Assembly (NCBI RefSeq): GCF_050030965.1
Contig: NZ_CP188297.1
Location: forward strand, 558,001-622,000
Source of the DNA: Glutamicibacter sp002979865
GTDB taxonomy: Bacteria > Actinomycetota > Actinomycetes > Actinomycetales > Micrococcaceae
Length of the DNA stretch: 64,000 nucleotides
Direction: 5' to 3'
The position numbers and the translations under genes are program-made. The notes under the pieces are model-generated. The model ran no database searches. It was not told the DNA's origin and saw only the letters and a program-made list of their open reading frames with translations. This document shows positions 51,633 through 60,036 of this stretch, in pieces; within the stretch, counting starts at the first letter, position 1; every line of letters starts with the position of its first letter.

Positions 51633-52583
51633 GTGAAAATTGGAGTCATCGGCGCCGGCGGCGTCGGCGCATACTTCGCCGCCGCACTGGCCAAAAGCGG
51701 ATCCGAAGTACACCTGCTGGCCACCGAACGACACATCGCACCCATCACCGACCACGGGATCACCGTCACCACCGGGGACGGGAGCCCCGGCTTCACCACC
51801 CCTCTGGCCGGTGTCAGCACTACGGCAGAAACCATCGGCGCGTGCGACGCGGTCATCCTGGCCTGCAAAGCCGGACAAGTCTCCGCAGCCATGAGCGGGG
51901 CACACGCCTTGATCGGGCCGATCACCGCTGTCCTGCCGCTGCAAAACGGCGTCACGGCCTCCGAACGCATCACCGAAGCGGTCGGTCCGGGCCACGCCCT
52001 GGGCGGGCTCGCCATGATCATTTCCTACCTCCAGCAACCCGGCACCGTCCACCACGTCGGCGGGCAACCAGCCATCACCCTGGGCGAACTCGACGGAACA
52101 ACCACAACCCGGGCCGCGCAACTGGCCAACGCCCTGGACGCAGCAGGAGTCGCAACCACGGTTTCGGCCGACATCATCACCGACATGTGGCGAAAATTCA
52201 TGCTCATCACCTCCTACGGCGGAGTCGGCGCACTATGCCGCGAACCGGTTGGCCGTACCCGCACCAACCCGCAAACCCGCGCCCTGGTCGAAGATGCCAT
52301 GCGAGAGGTTGCTACCCTCGCCGGCCATGCCGGGGCAAACCTGGGAGAATCGGACGTGGCCCGGATGATGGCACAATTCGACGCCTTCAGCCCGGATAGC
52401 ACCGCCTCCATGCAACGCGATCTGGCCGCAGGACGTTCCTCGGAACTCGAGGAGCAAAACGGCACCGTCGTCCGGCTGGCTCAGCATCACGGAGTCCCGG
52501 TTCCCATCCACCACACCATCTACCGCGCTATGACCCTGCTCGATGGAGCAGCCCTACACCGCCGCGCCGACGTTGTCCCGTAG
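51633..52583 (+). CDS. 2-Dehydropantoate 2-reductase-like protein
   Basis: A 316-residue NADPH-dependent reductase of the PanE family. GAGGVGAYFAAALAKSG is the NADP motif, AVILACKAGQV and VLPLQNGV follow, and the catalytic Lys is in TDMWRKFMLITSYGG (about 188). Whether it serves pantothenate synthesis or is one of the many PanE paralogues cannot be told. GTG start with GGAG 9 nt upstream. It ends 10 nt before the IS30 element, so the insertion spared the gene. Confidence 0.88.
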   Translation: MKIGVIGAGGVGAYFAAALAKSGSEVHLLATERHIAPITDHGITVTTGDGSPGFTTPLAGVSTTAETIGACDAVILACKAGQVSAAMSGAHALIGPITAVLPLQNGVTASERITEAVGPGHALGGLAMIISYLQQPGTVHHVGGQPAITLGELDGTTTTRAAQLANALDAAGVATTVSADIITDMWRKFMLITSYGGVGALCREPVGRTRTNPQTRALVEDAMREVATLAGHAGANLGESDVARMMAQFDAFSPDSTASMQRDLAAGRSSELEEQNGTVVRLAQHHGVPVPIHHTIYRAMTLLDGAALHRRADVVP

Positions 52584-52593
52584 AGGGTTCGGC

Positions 52594-53806
52594 GGATTCT
52601 GGCGGTCATTGCAACAGGAGGGGTTCGATCAGTTCGATCGGTTTCTTGAACTCTAGTCGTTTGCGTGGTCTGTCGTTGAGTTCGGCGGCAATCCAGTCAA
52701 GATCCTGGGCACTGTGGATGCTCAAATCGGTGCCTTTGGGGAAATACTGGCGCAGCAGTCCATTTGTGTTCTCGTTGATACCGCGTTGCCAAGGCGAATG
52801 CGGGTCGCAAAAGTCGATGTCGATGCCGGTATCCATCTTCACGGTTTTCCAGTCCTGCATTTCGATGCCTTGGTCCCAGGTCAAGGAATGCTGCAGCGCT
52901 TGCGGGAGTGTTTTGATCTTCGCGGTCAACGCCTCACGCATCTGCTCGGCTTTGTAGCCATCGGGTAGGTGAACGAGCATCGTGTAGTTGGTGTTGCGTT
53001 CCACCAGTGTCCCGATAGCGGTCTGGTTACCCTTGCCGATGATGAGGTCCCCTTCCCAGTGCCCTGGCACGGCACGGTCCTCTACCTCCGGTGGGCGCTG
53101 GGAAATATTGATCATTTCTGGGATTCGATTCTTACGCTGCCCGGCCTTGCGAGAGGGGCGCCGCACGGCCCGCCCGGTGCGTAAACACGCGGCCAGATCC
53201 CGATTCAAGGCGCCTCTGGACTGGCCGTACAGGGATTGGTAAATAGTCTCCGGTGACACACGCATCTCCTTCTGGTCGGGGAACTGGACGCGCAGTCGTC
53301 CTGCGATTTGTTCCGGTGAATACTTCTTGGCAAGGTCCTCTTCCACTACTGTACGCAGGGCTATGTTCGTGTGGAGTTTGGCCGGTTTCGGCCTGCTGGC
53401 ACGCTCGTAGGCGAGCATATGAGCCGAGGTTGCCCGGTAGGCGGTTCCGGGTTTCGTGTTGCGTCGCAACTCCCTCGAGACCGTCGAAGCCGACCGGCCA
53501 ATAACCTCCCCAATCGCTCTCAAGGACTGGCCCTGAGCGTAAAGAATCGCGATCTCTTCACGTTGGGCGAACGTCAGACACCGGCCCTTCAAATTCCTGC
53601 CACGGCGAGGTCGGACGCCACCGGCAGCGGCCACGACAGTGCGCCCTGTACGCCTACTGGTATTGATCGGAATAACGGCATCAGTGATGAAATCACCTGC
53701 CTGGATCCCTGCCCAAAAGACCTGCAATAGATCCGGCCGGAAAAGGATTGAATACTTCGCCATATCAACACTCATTCACTTAGTGTTGCAATCACCGCAA
53801 GAACCC
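52594..53806 (-). mobile_element. IS30-family insertion sequence
   Basis: About 1.2 kb with one transposase gene and terminal inverted repeats. The left end 52594-52616 matches the reverse complement of 53784-53806 at 20 of 23 positions, sharing GCGGT and ATTGCAACA. Target duplications were not evident next to the inferred ends. The element marks the left edge of the accessory, lower-GC stretch. Confidence 0.85.
52606..53775 (-). CDS. IS30-family transposase
   Basis: A 389-residue DDE transposase. The HTH is LTFAQREEIAILYAQGQSL then IGRSASTVSRELRRN, about residues 67-106. The catalytic triad lies in GHWEGDLIIG (D), SLTWDQGIEM (D) and the WQRGINENTNGLLRQYFPKG block (E). It is full length and undisrupted, so the element may be active. 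Confidence 0.95.
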   Translation of the reverse strand: MSVDMAKYSILFRPDLLQVFWAGIQAGDFITDAVIPINTSRRTGRTVVAAAGGVRPRRGRNLKGRCLTFAQREEIAILYAQGQSLRAIGEVIGRSASTVSRELRRNTKPGTAYRATSAHMLAYERASRPKPAKLHTNIALRTVVEEDLAKKYSPEQIAGRLRVQFPDQKEMRVSPETIYQSLYGQSRGALNRDLAACLRTGRAVRRPSRKAGQRKNRIPEMINISQRPPEVEDRAVPGHWEGDLIIGKGNQTAIGTLVERNTNYTMLVHLPDGYKAEQMREALTAKIKTLPQALQHSLTWDQGIEMQDWKTVKMDTGIDIDFCDPHSPWQRGINENTNGLLRQYFPKGTDLSIHSAQDLDWIAAELNDRPRKRLEFKKPIELIEPLLLQ

Positions 53807-53889
53807 AAGGTTCCTCTTATGGACATGAAATCGAACTTTAGAGGTCACCAAGCATCTAAATCTGCCGAATTGGGACAGGGTTACGAGAT

Positions 53890-54126
53890 CTACCGAGGAA
53901 AATCGGTTTCTTCTAAATCGTAGGATTCTCGAAGAGCAATGGACATGAATTCCCAGCCCTGGATGATCGGCAGCAGATCCGAAGAATCGCGATTCAGCCT
54001 ACGGAGCTCGCGCTCCTCCCACTGCAACAGCAAGACGTAACGCTCTGCATAGGAAACTAGCTCAACTACTTTTTCTCTATCCAAATGGGGCAGGCTAGGA
54101 GGCTCAGGCTGCTGATCAGTACTCAT
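53890..54126 (-). CDS. Hypothetical small acidic protein
   Basis: A 78-residue soluble protein, mostly helical by pattern (REKVVELVSYAERYVLLLQW, then EERELRRLNRD). The ATG has a good Shine-Dalgarno GAAGGGG. No family was recognised. It lies just outside the IS30 element in the low-GC region. Confidence 0.6.
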   Translation of the reverse strand: MSTDQQPEPPSLPHLDREKVVELVSYAERYVLLLQWEERELRRLNRDSSDLLPIIQGWEFMSIALRESYDLEETDFPR

Positions 54127-54311
54127 AGTTGCCCCTTCAATTTTTCATGGCGATAACCGATTTTCTTTCGACCCAAGCCTCGGTCGTACCCACAAGGCTA
54201 CAGCCATTCATGTCCATGCTGCACAAGCACAGTTCTCGCCCCGTAGAGGGATCGACATACGGACATCGTTTCGTTAGACGTTCCCCGTTTGAGAAACGAT
54301 CGGAAGATTGG

Positions 54312-54515
54312 TTAGCTCATCCCACCGATCGTCGCCAGCGGCTTCATTGCTGCTTCCACGCGTTCCGGAATCATCGTGACACGTGGTCTGAGATCTTCCG
54401 CAGGAAAGGTGTCATCGATGCATGTGCGCCAGTACTGCATGTGCTTTTCATCGATCCAGTGCTCTGATTGCTCAACGCCGGAACCGTCTTCGCCCTGGAC
54501 GCTGTACCAATACAA
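54312..54515 (-). CDS. Hypothetical protein, N-terminus possibly frameshifted
   Basis: A 67-residue frame beginning with a TTG (WYSVQGEDGSGVEQSEHWID then CIDDTFPAEDLRPRVTMIP). The protein sense continues upstream of the TTG (IDGIGYL), but that frame meets TGA. An ATG in another frame (MKPDD) lies about 30 nt upstream, so a small indel may have separated the real start. No family was recognised. Confidence 0.4.
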   Translation of the reverse strand: MYWYSVQGEDGSGVEQSEHWIDEKHMQYWRTCIDDTFPAEDLRPRVTMIPERVEAAMKPLATIGGMS

Positions 54516-54856
54516 GTAACCGATTCCATCGATCGTCTGGCTTCATCTCAAAGCGATACCCAACCCGCTACTGTGACCTGCCTTACTCGGTAGTATATAC
54601 ATTGCGTGCGACTATCGAAGTAAAGGAACTTAGTAGCCGGAAAGCCTCGCATGATTAAGTATGTTGAGGTCATGCGCTGAGTGCAGCCCGTCTTGCTTGG
54701 ATAAGGCTAATACTAGAAATATTCATCCAGGTCTAGAAATTTCAAATAGATCCCGGTAGGTTCATTTTCAGGTCACGCTCAGGTTGCTCTGGACGTACAC
54801 CGGCATCCCATGCGCTCTATGGGTCAGCTGGCGGTACATGTTAATGTGAGATTCGA
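54516..54856. other. A/T-rich intergenic region
   Basis: No supported gene. Promoter-like TAGTATATAC occurs at 54592-54601. It probably holds the control region of the gene at 54857. Confidence 0.4.
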
Positions 54857-55453
54857 ATGATAACAATGCCGATTCCTGAACCTACAATTGACGAACTCGT
54901 TGATCGATGGAAGTCCGCCTCACCAACTCCCCCGAAGACGGGGTCCGTAAAGGATCTGCTGACAAAGGAATACGAAGCCTATCGGGTTCCAGTCGGCTTG
55001 ATGGAGCCCGATGGATTCGAGTACGACGAGGAAATCAGGAATGATCTCATCGATTCGCTCTATACGTTGACCAATCCTCTTATCCTGGAAAAGTTGCTGA
55101 AAGGACGTGCGACAGATGAGAATGCTGAAGAACATGCCGAGGAGGCTGAATTCTATTGGCGTGAGCTTTTTGACGGTACTGTTGAAGAGCTCCCGTACCG
55201 TGTAATGTCAGCGCAACATGCCTTGGGCCAGCGTGTTTCGATACTTCTCGAACGAGAGGGATCATTGATTACTGGTTTCAAAGTGTATGGTGTTGCAGGC
55301 AATGATTTGAATGAGAGACTCACTGCCATTATCGGGTTCCCTGTGCGTCGCCCTCAGGATCCTGAGGAAGGCCCTTTCATGCGCCCTGGTGATAGATCAG
55401 ATTCTGCTTTCGTACAGTACCTTGAGGCAGCTGCACGTCACGGACATATTTAG
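54857..55453 (+). CDS. Hypothetical acidic protein
   Basis: A 198-residue, strongly acidic soluble protein with no signal peptide or TM (TIDELVDRWKSASPTPPKT, then many Glu/Asp; GFPVRRPQDPEEGPFMRPG near the end). No family was recognised. A TAATGT -10-like box 9 nt before the ATG could give a near-leaderless message. It lies between IS30 and IS3 elements, so it may be cargo or an island gene. Confidence 0.6.
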   Translation: MITMPIPEPTIDELVDRWKSASPTPPKTGSVKDLLTKEYEAYRVPVGLMEPDGFEYDEEIRNDLIDSLYTLTNPLILEKLLKGRATDENAEEHAEEAEFYWRELFDGTVEELPYRVMSAQHALGQRVSILLEREGSLITGFKVYGVAGNDLNERLTAIIGFPVRRPQDPEEGPFMRPGDRSDSAFVQYLEAAARHGHI

Positions 55454-55590
55454 AGGCGTCGCTCATCCTCAAACTTGTAAAACTTTTTTCTGTGTAGTTC
55501 ACGGTGACAATTCATCACTGCAGCTGTCGCTGCGAGCTATGCCATCTTTTTCGGGTTGCTGTGGTTGGGTCCCTTTGAGCAGTCCAGCCA

Positions 55591-56441
55591 CTATGCGATA
55601 GCTAACTGATTCCCTCTAACCCATTCATCCCAAAACCGGGACGGCGTCAACCCATCCAAAGACCCATGGGGACCTCATGATTGTAAATGTCTTTCCATTC
55701 ATCAGCCAAATACTTCGCATCCGCCATAGTGTCCATGATTTCCCCGGAAAGTTGTTCACGACGGAACTGCGCATTGAACGACTCAATAAAACCGTTCTGC
55801 CAAGGCGAACCAGGATCGATAAACGCAATGGACACCCCTACACTGATGCACCAATCCACCAGCGCGCCAGCCGTGAACTCAGGACCGTTATCACACCGCA
55901 CGAACATCGGCTGGATCCCGGTTTCAGCAATGATGTCCTCTAATACAGCCACCACATCAGCAGCCTTAAAAGCACGGCGGGGAATGATCGCCAAAGCGGT
56001 CCGCGTGTACTCATCGATGATATTAAAGAACCGGATAGGACGGCCACAAGAGGTCACGTCCGACTGGAAATCAAAGCTGAGCACGTGCATCGGGTACTCG
56101 GCGGTCAAACGCTTCTGATCCCCCGCATCAGGGCCGGTGCGCCGCTTCTTTCGACGTCTGGGTTTACAGACCAGGCCTTCCCCGCGCCACAACCGTCTGA
56201 TGCGCTTACTGTTCAATACAGTGCCTGCCCACCGTTCGGTGGCAAGCAGATACCAGCGGGCCTTGCGCCAACCCCACGCCGGATGCTTAGACGCAACAGC
56301 CCTCAGATCTGATCGAAGCTGCGCTTCGTCAAAGCTCATCGGTGATTTCTTCTTACGCAATGCAGAGCGGTTCTGGCCTAAGACTTGGCATGCAAAGCGT
56401 TCGGACGCCGGCGAATTTATCCATTGCCATCCGTACAGCAC
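55591..56441 (-). pseudogene. IS3 transposase OrfB, C-terminal frameshift
   Basis: A DDE integrase: SFDFQSD (D), FVRCDNGPEF (D), and GFIESFNAQFRREQL (E), with upstream HPAWGWRKARWYLL. Near 55671 the frame changes. It reads on into a short false tail (stop at 55647), whereas the next frame continues the expected GPHGSLDGLTPSRFWDEWV to a stop at 55591. One missing base in the codon after YNHE (expected YNHERPHGSL) explains this. The last residues are thus lost, and the copy is probably inactive unless this is a sequencing error. Confidence 0.85.
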
Positions 56442-56459
56442 GGCGACGTGGTTCAGGGC

Positions 56460-56762
56460 TTAGAATTTTCCCTTAGCTACCTCGGTGAGGATGTCGTTGG
56501 CGAGCATCTGATCAGCGAGCAGCTTCTTCAAGCGCGCGTTTTCCTTCTCCAGCTCTTTGGTGCGTTTGCTGGCTTCAGCGTTTTTCTCTGATCCGTAGTG
56601 GTTGATCCAGCGGTACCAAGTAGCCTCGGTGATTTGAAGTTCCTTGATGACCTCGATCATCGGGTGGCCTTCGTTGAGCATCTTTTGTCCTTGACGGACT
56701 TTAGCGATGACCTGGTCTGGTGTGTCTGCGTGCCATTTTTCTGTGGTTCCTTCTGTGTCCAT
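56460..56762 (-). CDS. IS3 transposase OrfA
   Basis: A 100-residue helix-turn-helix protein (QKMLNEGHPMIEVIKELQIT, then ATWYRWINHYG) with a leucine-zipper-like C-terminus (KELEKENARLKKLLADQMLAN) used for OrfA/OrfAB pairing. It ends in KGKF and TAA. OrfB continues in the same frame after the stop codon, so re-initiation or readthrough rather than a simple -1 slip would be needed to make OrfAB. Confidence 0.9.
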   Translation of the reverse strand: MDTEGTTEKWHADTPDQVIAKVRQGQKMLNEGHPMIEVIKELQITEATWYRWINHYGSEKNAEASKRTKELEKENARLKKLLADQMLANDILTEVAKGKF

Positions 56763-57063
56763 TGTCGGACACGAGTACTCACATAGTCACTGGACTACTT
56801 TCCAGGGCCCCAACCAGGGTCGTTCCCAAAAATTGACGCGATAACAGGGTGAATCAACAGAGTCGTGTGGTTCCGCGTGAACTGTTTCTATGGCGCGCAT
56901 GGGACCAATATATAAGAATGAACCAGTACGCTACTGGGAAATTCCTGTCGCCCTCGTTACGGGACGGGGTTTGAAATGCCGATCCGGACAGACACCGAAT
57001 GGTACGACGCAACGGATGTGAAATGTAAAACCGAACATCTTGAGGGGTCATTCTTAGCGAGCG

Positions 57064-57423
57064 TTAGCGGCGGTCCGGGAAGTCGCCTTCGTAGTCGTTC
57101 CAGGTGCCAGCCAACTCCTGCATTGCCCAAAGCTGTTTCTCTACCGGGGCATCCTTGCCAGCGAAGTCCATCACGATGTAATTGACAACGAATCCATCTG
57201 TCACAGTTGCCCCATACTCTTCAGCACGTTTTCTGCTTTCAAACCGGAAATAATTTGCCTCGGCGGTACTGTAGGCTTCAAGGCAATCGATGGGGGCTGC
57301 ACACGCCGCTACTGTGATGTCTTCTGCCTGCGTCGTAACATCGGGTCCGCCATACTCGGAACTCATCACATCATGCAGTGTCAGGTTACCTTGCGGATCG
57401 AAAATTGAACATCCCGCCAGCAT
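57064..57423 (-). pseudogene. Lipoprotein gene with probably broken start
   Basis: The frame from ATG 57423 starts only five residues before the lipobox Cys (MLAGC). The codons upstream (57424-57489) encode a textbook lipoprotein signal KNRKKNSRSAATTATILGL, but no start codon precedes them in frame and a TGA follows upstream. A one-base insertion in the A-run near 57488-57490 would explain it. The mature part (119 residues with the partial signal) has two Cys (ACAAPIDC) and no recognised family. Confidence 0.5.
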
Positions 57424-57627
57424 TAGTCCGGCAAGTCCAAGAATGGTGGCAGTGGTCGCTGCCGAGCGTGAATTCTTTTTTCTATTCTTTCAGTCGGCGA
57501 AAGCCAAGGCACCATACTTTGGGATGATCTCGGCAAACGCTATGCCCGGACGGGGTTCCCTTTATGTCCGGAGTGCGGGGCCGGGAATTTCCAAGTCAGG
57601 CACCCCTTGTCGAATGCCTGTGATTGC

Positions 57628-58113
57628 TTATTGGGATATTGCTTCATACTGTGCAATGTCAGCAAGGGCCGTATCAGCCACGCTCAGCATCATGCTGCTG
57701 TCCCGGCGATCAAAGAGTTGCATAGTGATCGTCCGGCCGTTGGAATTCCAAATGCAGGGAGGCGTTTCAATGTCGTCCCAGGGATGCTCTGCCTTTCCGA
57801 AGAGCTCAGTGAGTTGGATCCGTAGTTCGCTGAAACCACTTCGAGTAGCTGGGTCACAGGATTCTGGGGTGCTGTAGAGATGGACGGTTACTCCCAGGAA
57901 CTGACCGTCGTACGTGTCCCAAGAACTAAAGGGTCGCCTGCCTAGGCCCGTATCCAGTCTAGTGATCTGGTGAGGCGATTCATCACTCCCTGGCTCGACC
58001 CGAACACCAGATTTGAGTCCAAGGCGAGCGAAGAGATTCTCACGTTCTTCATCGCGTCGTGGCCAAGGCTCGTCGATCAATTGTCCGATAAGTTCCACTA
58101 CAGTGCACGGCAC
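57628..58113 (-). CDS. Hypothetical protein, 161 aa
   Basis: A soluble protein starting at a GTG with an ideal Shine-Dalgarno GGAGG 6 nt upstream. Features include EELERE-like acidic helices, DGQFLGVTVHLYSTPESC and a CIWNSNGRTITMQLFDRRDS strand block. No family was recognised; small soluble proteins like this occur among immunity proteins, but nothing here proves that. It is divergent from the gene at 58147 with only 33 nt between them. Confidence 0.6.
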   Translation of the reverse strand: MPCTVVELIGQLIDEPWPRRDEERENLFARLGLKSGVRVEPGSDESPHQITRLDTGLGRRPFSSWDTYDGQFLGVTVHLYSTPESCDPATRSGFSELRIQLTELFGKAEHPWDDIETPPCIWNSNGRTITMQLFDRRDSSMMLSVADTALADIAQYEAISQ

Positions 58114-58146
58114 CGGATTCCTCCATATTCATGGAGAATGAACAGC

Positions 58147-58443
58147 ATGAAAGATGGATTCTATTTCGACCTTGTGGATTACTCCGACGTCATAAATAGC
58201 TCCACAGGGACGTACATAGTCGTACGCCACGTGTGGGAGATTACGGACAGCATGCCGGAGGTGAGAAATTCCATCATCCTCGATGAAGCAATAACACGCG
58301 TTCAAGTTTTGGGCATGGAACCAACTCTTATCGGTCTTCCGGGATGGCAGGGAAAATTGGATAGTCCGGCAACATCTCTCGCCTGGTTTTTCAACAACGG
58401 CTTCTATGTATTCGAAATAGATGGAGACCTAAGGCAGTTCTGA
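58147..58443 (+). CDS. Hypothetical protein, 98 aa
   Basis: A small soluble protein (FYFDLVDYSDVINSSTGTYI, ending FNNGFYVFEIDGDLRQF). The ATG at 58147 has GGAGA 9 nt upstream; an ATG at 58138 abuts that sequence and is less likely, and a longer upstream frame overlaps the opposite gene. No family was recognised. Confidence 0.5.
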   Translation: MKDGFYFDLVDYSDVINSSTGTYIVVRHVWEITDSMPEVRNSIILDEAITRVQVLGMEPTLIGLPGWQGKLDSPATSLAWFFNNGFYVFEIDGDLRQF

Positions 58444-58561
58444 CAGTTAGCCGTTCTGTATTCCCTGCCCCGATGCAAGTGTCCCAGACGAAGATCCCCC
58501 TACCGTCCAACCTTGAAATCGTTCGCTAAAAGGCACTCTGCCGAATGCGAACTATCCGCAC

Positions 58562-58831
58562 ATGTGCGGGCGACAAACCAACCTTAACTGCAAACCTGAC
58601 GATATTGTCGGCTTCATGGGTGAGCACATTGTGTGCATTCAATTTAAGACCGGATATGACGCCGATCGCGGACCTGCATGGATTAGCCGCGTCGGTTGCT
58701 CAAAGTCGTGGAGGATAGCCCACTTCCACAATCTTTCTCTTTGCAAACTATCGGGAATCTTTGACGCCAATTTCGTCGATTTAAAGACTAGCTACAAGCA
58801 TTGGTTTCCGTCCGAAACGAGACTGTACTGA
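58562..58831 (+). CDS. Hypothetical protein, 89 aa, possible fragment
   Basis: The frame encodes CKPDDIVGFMGEHIVCIQFK then GPAWISRVGCSKSWRIAHFH. It reads like real protein (regular beta-strand pattern, ending KHWFPSETRLY) but has no Shine-Dalgarno and starts abruptly. It may be a fragment of a larger gene. No family was recognised. Confidence 0.35.
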   Translation: MCGRQTNLNCKPDDIVGFMGEHIVCIQFKTGYDADRGPAWISRVGCSKSWRIAHFHNLSLCKLSGIFDANFVDLKTSYKHWFPSETRLY

Positions 58832-59119
58832 TGGACGCGACAGTAATGTCCAGCCTCTAGTTGATGCATATGTGGTGGATGAATACGAGGCTTCCCTTGC
58901 GGGCGCTCCGTCGCCAGGTAGGGTAAAGGCTGAGCGGATCGAACCTCTCCCAGCGTACGTCACCTCTTTGAGACAAAGCGCGCCCAGATTCACGGCCTTC
59001 GAACTTTCTACATTATGCGCCTAAAACCAAACACGTTCAAACACCAGCCGTGCCGTAGCTCTGACAGTCCGGTTACACCAAAGTTTCATTCTTCAGTCAC
59101 CTTGATAGTATGGCTTCAA
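58832..59119. other. Intergenic region before lipoprotein gene
   Basis: No gene was supported. A TAGTAT -10 box at 59106-59111, 8 nt before the ATG at 59120, is the likely promoter of the next gene. Confidence 0.4.
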
Positions 59120-59596
59120 ATGGTTAAACGTCTTTCTCCGGTCATCATGCCAACTGTCCTTATTATCGGGTTGGCCTCTTGCTCGTCGATGCCTGAGGTC
59201 GATTGGAATCAGTCACAAAACGAGGCAAGTATGTTCCTGGAGGCAGCCACGTCTGCAAAGGGATCCCTCGGTGGGGGCACCCTGCGCGTTGGCCAAGGTA
59301 CTCCGGGAGATACTGATTCGGGCATCGTTCTCAACTATGACTCCGGCGCCCGGATCACGGGGATCCGCGTCAGTTGCTTCGGAGAGGGAACGCTTCGACT
59401 CGGATTCGCTACCCAGACTGGGTCCAATTGGAGCGGCAACGATACTGTCGAAGTCATCTGCAATGGCGAGGAGAACAACGTATCGGTTTCAGAGATCCTG
59501 TCTACGGCACAGGTCGATGCGGTGCAATTCAACGGCATCCTCGGTGAGGGAACGGGTGGAGTCCTCGCCGTGGCTATCTCCGGGGTGGCGAACTAA
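59120..59596 (+). CDS. Small secreted lipoprotein
   Basis: A 158-residue protein with signal peptide VKRLSPVIMPTVLIIGLASC and lipobox LASC. The mature domain is Gly/Thr-rich and probably beta-sandwich (GTLRVGQGTPGDTDSGIVL, ITGIRVSCFGEGTLRLGF) with two Cys (VSCFG, VICNG) that could pair. The ATG at 59120 is chosen from the signal peptide and the TAGTAT box 8 nt upstream; the longer frame has no Shine-Dalgarno. No family was recognised. Confidence 0.7.
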   Translation: MVKRLSPVIMPTVLIIGLASCSSMPEVDWNQSQNEASMFLEAATSAKGSLGGGTLRVGQGTPGDTDSGIVLNYDSGARITGIRVSCFGEGTLRLGFATQTGSNWSGNDTVEVICNGEENNVSVSEILSTAQVDAVQFNGILGEGTGGVLAVAISGVAN

Positions 59597-59980
59597 CGCC
59601 CGCTGCAGTTGCAAGTTCGGCATTCGAAATCTCCAAAGGCGAACTTACGGCGCTGATAGGCATGATTCTCAAGCAAGTACGCGCCGTTGCGTTCTCCAAC
59701 CGTGACTGCGGCAGAAAAAAATTTGCCGTACCAGCAGGATGCCGAACCGGAGACAGCACGCGTCGCCGATCTGTCTCCATTTGACTGTATAGCTGGCCGA
59801 CGGGCGAAACATGATTTCTACCTACATTTTTCCGCAGAGCATTGATCAATGGAGACTGTACGATCCGCCGTATAGCTGTATCAGACGCATAGTCGTCCGT
59901 CACTCCATAATGCTTGTGGCCAGCCGGCGCCAGTGCAGAAAGTCCACATCCGAACAAATCCTCGGACTATCCAAGCCATA
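59597..59980. other. Intergenic region, no gene seen
   Basis: Open frames here (for example 59574-59957 minus) lack start signals and family motifs. It is the right end of the lower-GC accessory stretch. Confidence 0.45.
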
Positions 59981-60018
59981 GATGCTGCCCGTGGCCCGAT
60001 GAGGGCACAGGCAGCATC
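59981..60018. terminator. Stem-loop after the aldo/keto reductase gene
   Basis: GATGCTGCC pairs with GGCAGCATC and inner GCCC with GGGC around GATGA. It lies 19 nt past the reductase stop. The T run is poor on both sides. Confidence 0.6.
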
Positions 60019-60036
60019 TTGGTTGTTGTCATCAAG

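Larger units (their letters stand above)
55562..56816 (-). mobile_element. IS3-family insertion sequence, damaged
   Basis: About 1.25 kb bounded by imperfect inverted repeats of 37-38 bp (55562-55598 and 56779-56816), beginning TGGTTGGG and ending CCAACCA. It contains orfA and a frameshifted orfB. No target duplication is visible at these ends. Confidence 0.85.

Noticed and set aside
59574..59957. Minus-strand open frame of 127 codons
   Set aside because: No start signal and irregular residue composition; it overlaps the lipoprotein gene end.
53807..59980. A defence island or toxin-immunity locus
   Set aside because: No nuclease, methylase, helicase, toxin or RHS/WXG motif is visible; only small unassigned proteins and IS elements.
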